A stretch of DNA of 15,395 nt from Actinomycetota bacterium (GTDB lineage: Bacteria; Actinomycetota; Actinomycetes; S36-B12; UBA5976). The notes under the pieces were generated by a model. It did no database searches. It worked only from the letters and a program-made list of their open reading frames with translations, and had not been told where the DNA came from. Of the stretch, positions 14,061 to 15,395 are shown one piece after another. The translations under genes were made by a program, and so were the position numbers. The stretch spans positions 1-15,395 of the forward strand of contig JAFMIT010000031.1 of the NCBI GenBank assembly GCA_017853815.1, written 5' to 3'. Within the stretch, counting starts at the first letter, position 1. Each line of letters opens with the position of its first letter.

Positions 14061-14106
14061 TTGTGAGTTCACTGAGGTCATCGGCTACCCTCCGCCTGCC
14101 TCAGTG
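14061..14106 (+). promoter_or_regulatory. Possible tRNA-Val promoter inside a perfect inverted repeat
   Basis: TTGTGA (14061-14066) and TACCCT (14086-14091), 19 bases apart, could drive the tRNA, with transcription starting some 15 bases before the mature 5' end. The arms CACTGAGG (14070-14077) and CCTCAGTG (14099-14106) are exact reverse complements and their midpoint falls on the -10 hexamer. Read as RNA from the peroxiredoxin gene, the repeat is a hairpin with a 21-base loop and no U-run. Confidence 0.35.
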
Positions 14107-14114
14107 CGCTACAC

Positions 14115-14188
14115 GGGCGTGTAGCTCAGTTGGTTAGAGCACCGCTCTTACAAAGCGGTGGTCGGGGGTTCGAGTCCCTCCGCGCCCA
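14115..14188 (+). tRNA. tRNA-Val (anticodon UAC)
   Basis: A complete cloverleaf can be drawn. The acceptor is GGGCGTG/CGCGCCC with one G-T pair. The D arm is GCTC/GAGC, and the anticodon arm is CCGCT/AGCGG with loop CTTACAA, giving anticodon TAC at 14149-14151. The variable region is TGGTC, and the T arm is GGGGG/CCCTC around TTCGAGT. The discriminator base is A (14188). The 3' CCA is not encoded, as is usual in actinobacteria. Anticodon UAC reads GUA and GUG valine codons. A strong terminator follows 2 bases later. In related actinobacteria a valine tRNA is often found in this neighbourhood. Confidence 0.97.
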
Positions 14189-14190
14189 CA

Positions 14191-14223
14191 AAAAAGTCCC
14201 GAGTCTCTCGGGACTTTTTCTTT
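14191..14223 (+). terminator. Intrinsic terminator after tRNA-Val
   Basis: AAAAAGTCCCGAG (14191-14203) pairs over 13 bases with CTCGGGACTTTTT (14207-14219) around a TCT loop. The T-run continues to about 14224 with one C. The A-run on the other side means it can also stop minus-strand transcription coming from the toxin/immunity genes. Confidence 0.93.
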
Positions 14224-14291
14224 TGAGGTACGCCCCCGCGGCCTGAGTGGTACGTCTCCAAGGATTTGCATTCGAAGCGTCTTGAAGAGAA

Positions 14292-14879
14292 CTACGCGCG
14301 TCCCGCCGCAGGATCTTCGTTGCCCCGGGAAGCGCTGTACCAAGCATCAAATATCCGCTTGGCTCGTTTGAAAGTGCAGAAATACCGAGGTAGTGAATCG
14401 TGAAATGCTTCGAATGACGTCTGGTCGCACATTTGCCTCCAATTGCGGGCAGGCATTTCGTTCATCCAGATTTCCGCAGCGATGGCACCGCGACGCCAAG
14501 TCGGCACGACACGCGGTCTGCCAAATTGAATGAGTCTGCTTGCGTATTCAGAATCTTGACCACTTGGCATTCTGTCCGGCCGCAGCGTGACCGTCAACCG
14601 CCGAACGTTGGGATCCCAAGGACTTCCGGTAATTGGGGTCGGCAGATCCCACAAAATGGACGATGCGACGCTCGCCCAAAGAGAGCGGTAAGGGAAGCTC
14701 CACTTCCAGCCAACGTCGCCCGGCGAAAGCACCCAACGCCGTGGCAAAGCGGATTCCCAGTCCGACCACTCAAAAGTCCCGCCTTCCGGTCCGATCAGCA
14801 GGCTAAATTCGCCGTAACGCCCTGAGCCTTCGACTGCGAGCTTCCCGCTGCCAAAAGCGAGACTAGTTCTTTGGCCCAT
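14292..14879 (-). CDS. Unrecognised Trp-rich protein, candidate immunity protein of the Rhs toxin
   Basis: 195 residues, ATG at 14879. I do not recognise the family. It has 12 tryptophans (about 6 percent), many prolines, no signal peptide and no clear membrane segment. The visible order is a Gly-rich N-terminus (AFGSGKLAVEGSGRYGEF), a W-rich middle (about 38-100, including GWKWSFPYRSLW), a basic stretch and a C-terminal RAKRIFDAWYSASRG. The gene starts 17 bases inside the end of the Rhs toxin frame, so its translation is probably coupled to it. That is the classic position of a polymorphic-toxin immunity gene. The alternative is an unrelated or decayed gene. No strong ribosome-binding site is seen. 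It ends about 70 bases before the shared terminator at 14191-14219. Confidence 0.6.
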   Translation of the reverse strand: MGQRTSLAFGSGKLAVEGSGRYGEFSLLIGPEGGTFEWSDWESALPRRWVLSPGDVGWKWSFPYRSLWASVASSILWDLPTPITGSPWDPNVRRLTVTLRPDRMPSGQDSEYASRLIQFGRPRVVPTWRRGAIAAEIWMNEMPARNWRQMCDQTSFEAFHDSLPRYFCTFKRAKRIFDAWYSASRGNEDPAAGRA

Positions 14880-15395
14880 TGGAGTAGCCGCCTACCGAGA
14901 TAGTTGTGCCCCACAGAAATTCGCTACGCCGAAGAGCAGCCCCAGCGTCACTTTTTAGGAACTCGCGTAACTCCACGTTGGTTTTGCCCGTATTTCCCAC
15001 CAGCATTGAGAACTGTTTACCGCGGTAAAAACCCTTGAGCCTGCCTGCAAGAAATGCAAATGCGACATCGCCAGCGACACCTTGTATTTTTCCACGCGCG
15101 TTGTGCTTTTCGTGGTCTACTAATGACCTCGCCGCCGTGACCGTCAGACTTATGCCACTGGCTAGTGCGCAGCCTCCCAGAGTCGCTGCTGCACAAACAG
15201 CAAGCGCTCCCAGGCTCACGGCAAGTTCAATCTCTCGCCGGTGTTTCCTCGCAAAACGTCCTACTGTCGCTGCCCGCTGCTGAAGCCCGGCCATGAAACT
15301 GTCCCATTCAAACTTTCCAGTCAAGTCCATTTTGTTGATCGGGTCTACGGGGTGGGTGTAGGTGTTGGGGTTTCCACCGTGTACGGGGTCTTGTT
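14863..15395 (-). CDS. C-terminal end of an Rhs / YD-repeat polymorphic toxin (5' end beyond the right edge)
   Basis: The frame is open from the window edge, giving 176 visible residues. The first 26 read as the end of an Rhs core: DPVHGGNPNTY, then HPVDPINKMDLTG. This is typical of actinobacterial YD-repeat proteins and marks where the variable toxin tip begins. An internal ATG at 15330 exists but lies inside this signature and is not the true start. After the core come a basic stretch (about 40-53), a long Ala/Gly-rich hydrophobic segment (about 55-88, with Cys67 and Cys75), and a tip of some 55 residues (about 122-176) containing KGFYRGKQFSMLVGNTGK and ending GGYSNGPKN. I match the tip to no known toxin. 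Rhs proteins are surface-exported delivery scaffolds whose tips are toxic to rivals. The downstream overlapping gene is the presumed antidote. Confidence 0.75.
   Translation of the reverse strand, partial: QDPVHGGNPNTYTHPVDPINKMDLTGKFEWDSFMAGLQQRAATVGRFARKHRREIELAVSLGALAVCAAATLGGCALASGISLTVTAARSLVDHEKHNARGKIQGVAGDVAFAFLAGRLKGFYRGKQFSMLVGNTGKTNVELREFLKSDAGAALRRSEFLWGTTISVGGYSNGPKN

Noticed and set aside
14126..14350. Minus-strand open frames across the tRNA, one containing the string ARRDSNPRPP
   Set aside because: They are antisense translations of the tRNA-Val gene and its terminator. This peptide string is a well-known artefact of tRNA regions.
14189..15395. A second copy of the tRNA 3' end that would mark an attachment site
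   Set aside because: I looked for the T-arm/acceptor sequence downstream and saw no convincing copy before the right edge; it may lie beyond the window.
1..15395. CRISPR array, insertion sequence, rRNA or riboswitch
   Set aside because: No regularly spaced repeats, transposase, rRNA-like stretch or recognisable riboswitch fold was seen; intergenic gaps are all under 230 bases.

Overview
The window looks like chromosomal DNA from an actinobacterium (class Actinomycetes) of moderate G+C content. The main evidence is gene order. A fabD-fabH-acpP-fabF fatty-acid cluster lies beside a homodimeric-type aceE. This is followed by a DUF3052 gene, an AhpE-type peroxiredoxin and tRNA-Val. A DUF3145 gene sits next to fabF and a DUF5302-like small protein lies nearby. 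These families and this neighbourhood are typical of Streptomyces, Mycobacterium and relatives. The tRNA gene carries no encoded CCA, and GTG starts are frequent. The genome appears compact: gaps are short, several genes overlap or abut, and several seem to start without a leader or Shine-Dalgarno sequence.

Left part (1-4016, mostly minus strand): the N-terminal end of an unidentified single-pass membrane protein; an MFS exporter coupled to a tandem GNAT acetyltransferase; a divergent DUF5302-like small gene on the plus strand; and a bioY (biotin uptake) gene followed by a TRIC/UPF0126 membrane protein.

Middle (4115-9257): two plus-strand genes, a DUF3445 heme-dependent oxidative N-demethylase-like protein and DUF3145, converge on the minus-strand operon fabD>fabH>acpP>fabF. 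This operon supplies malonyl-ACP, the initiating condensation, the carrier protein and the elongating condensation of type II fatty acid synthesis. acpP is flanked on both sides by potential RNA hairpins, which may let it be expressed at a different level from its neighbours.

Right-centre (9384-14223): a pirin gene (plus) ends inside the stop codon of aceE (minus). It occupies the slot where streptomycetes and mycobacteria usually carry a PucR-type regulator between aceE and fabD. Divergent from aceE is a plus-strand series DUF3052, ahpE-like peroxiredoxin and tRNA-Val(UAC), closed by a textbook intrinsic terminator. Pyruvate dehydrogenase (acetyl-CoA), biotin uptake (cofactor of acetyl-CoA carboxylase) and FAS-II together make a carbon-to-lipid neighbourhood. 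Pirin and the peroxiredoxin add a possible redox link.

Right edge (14292-15395, minus strand): the C-terminal end of an Rhs/YD-repeat polymorphic toxin that runs off the window, overlapping by 17 bases a tryptophan-rich 195-residue gene in the position of its immunity protein. I recognise neither the toxin tip nor the immunity candidate. This is the best candidate in the window for something undescribed.
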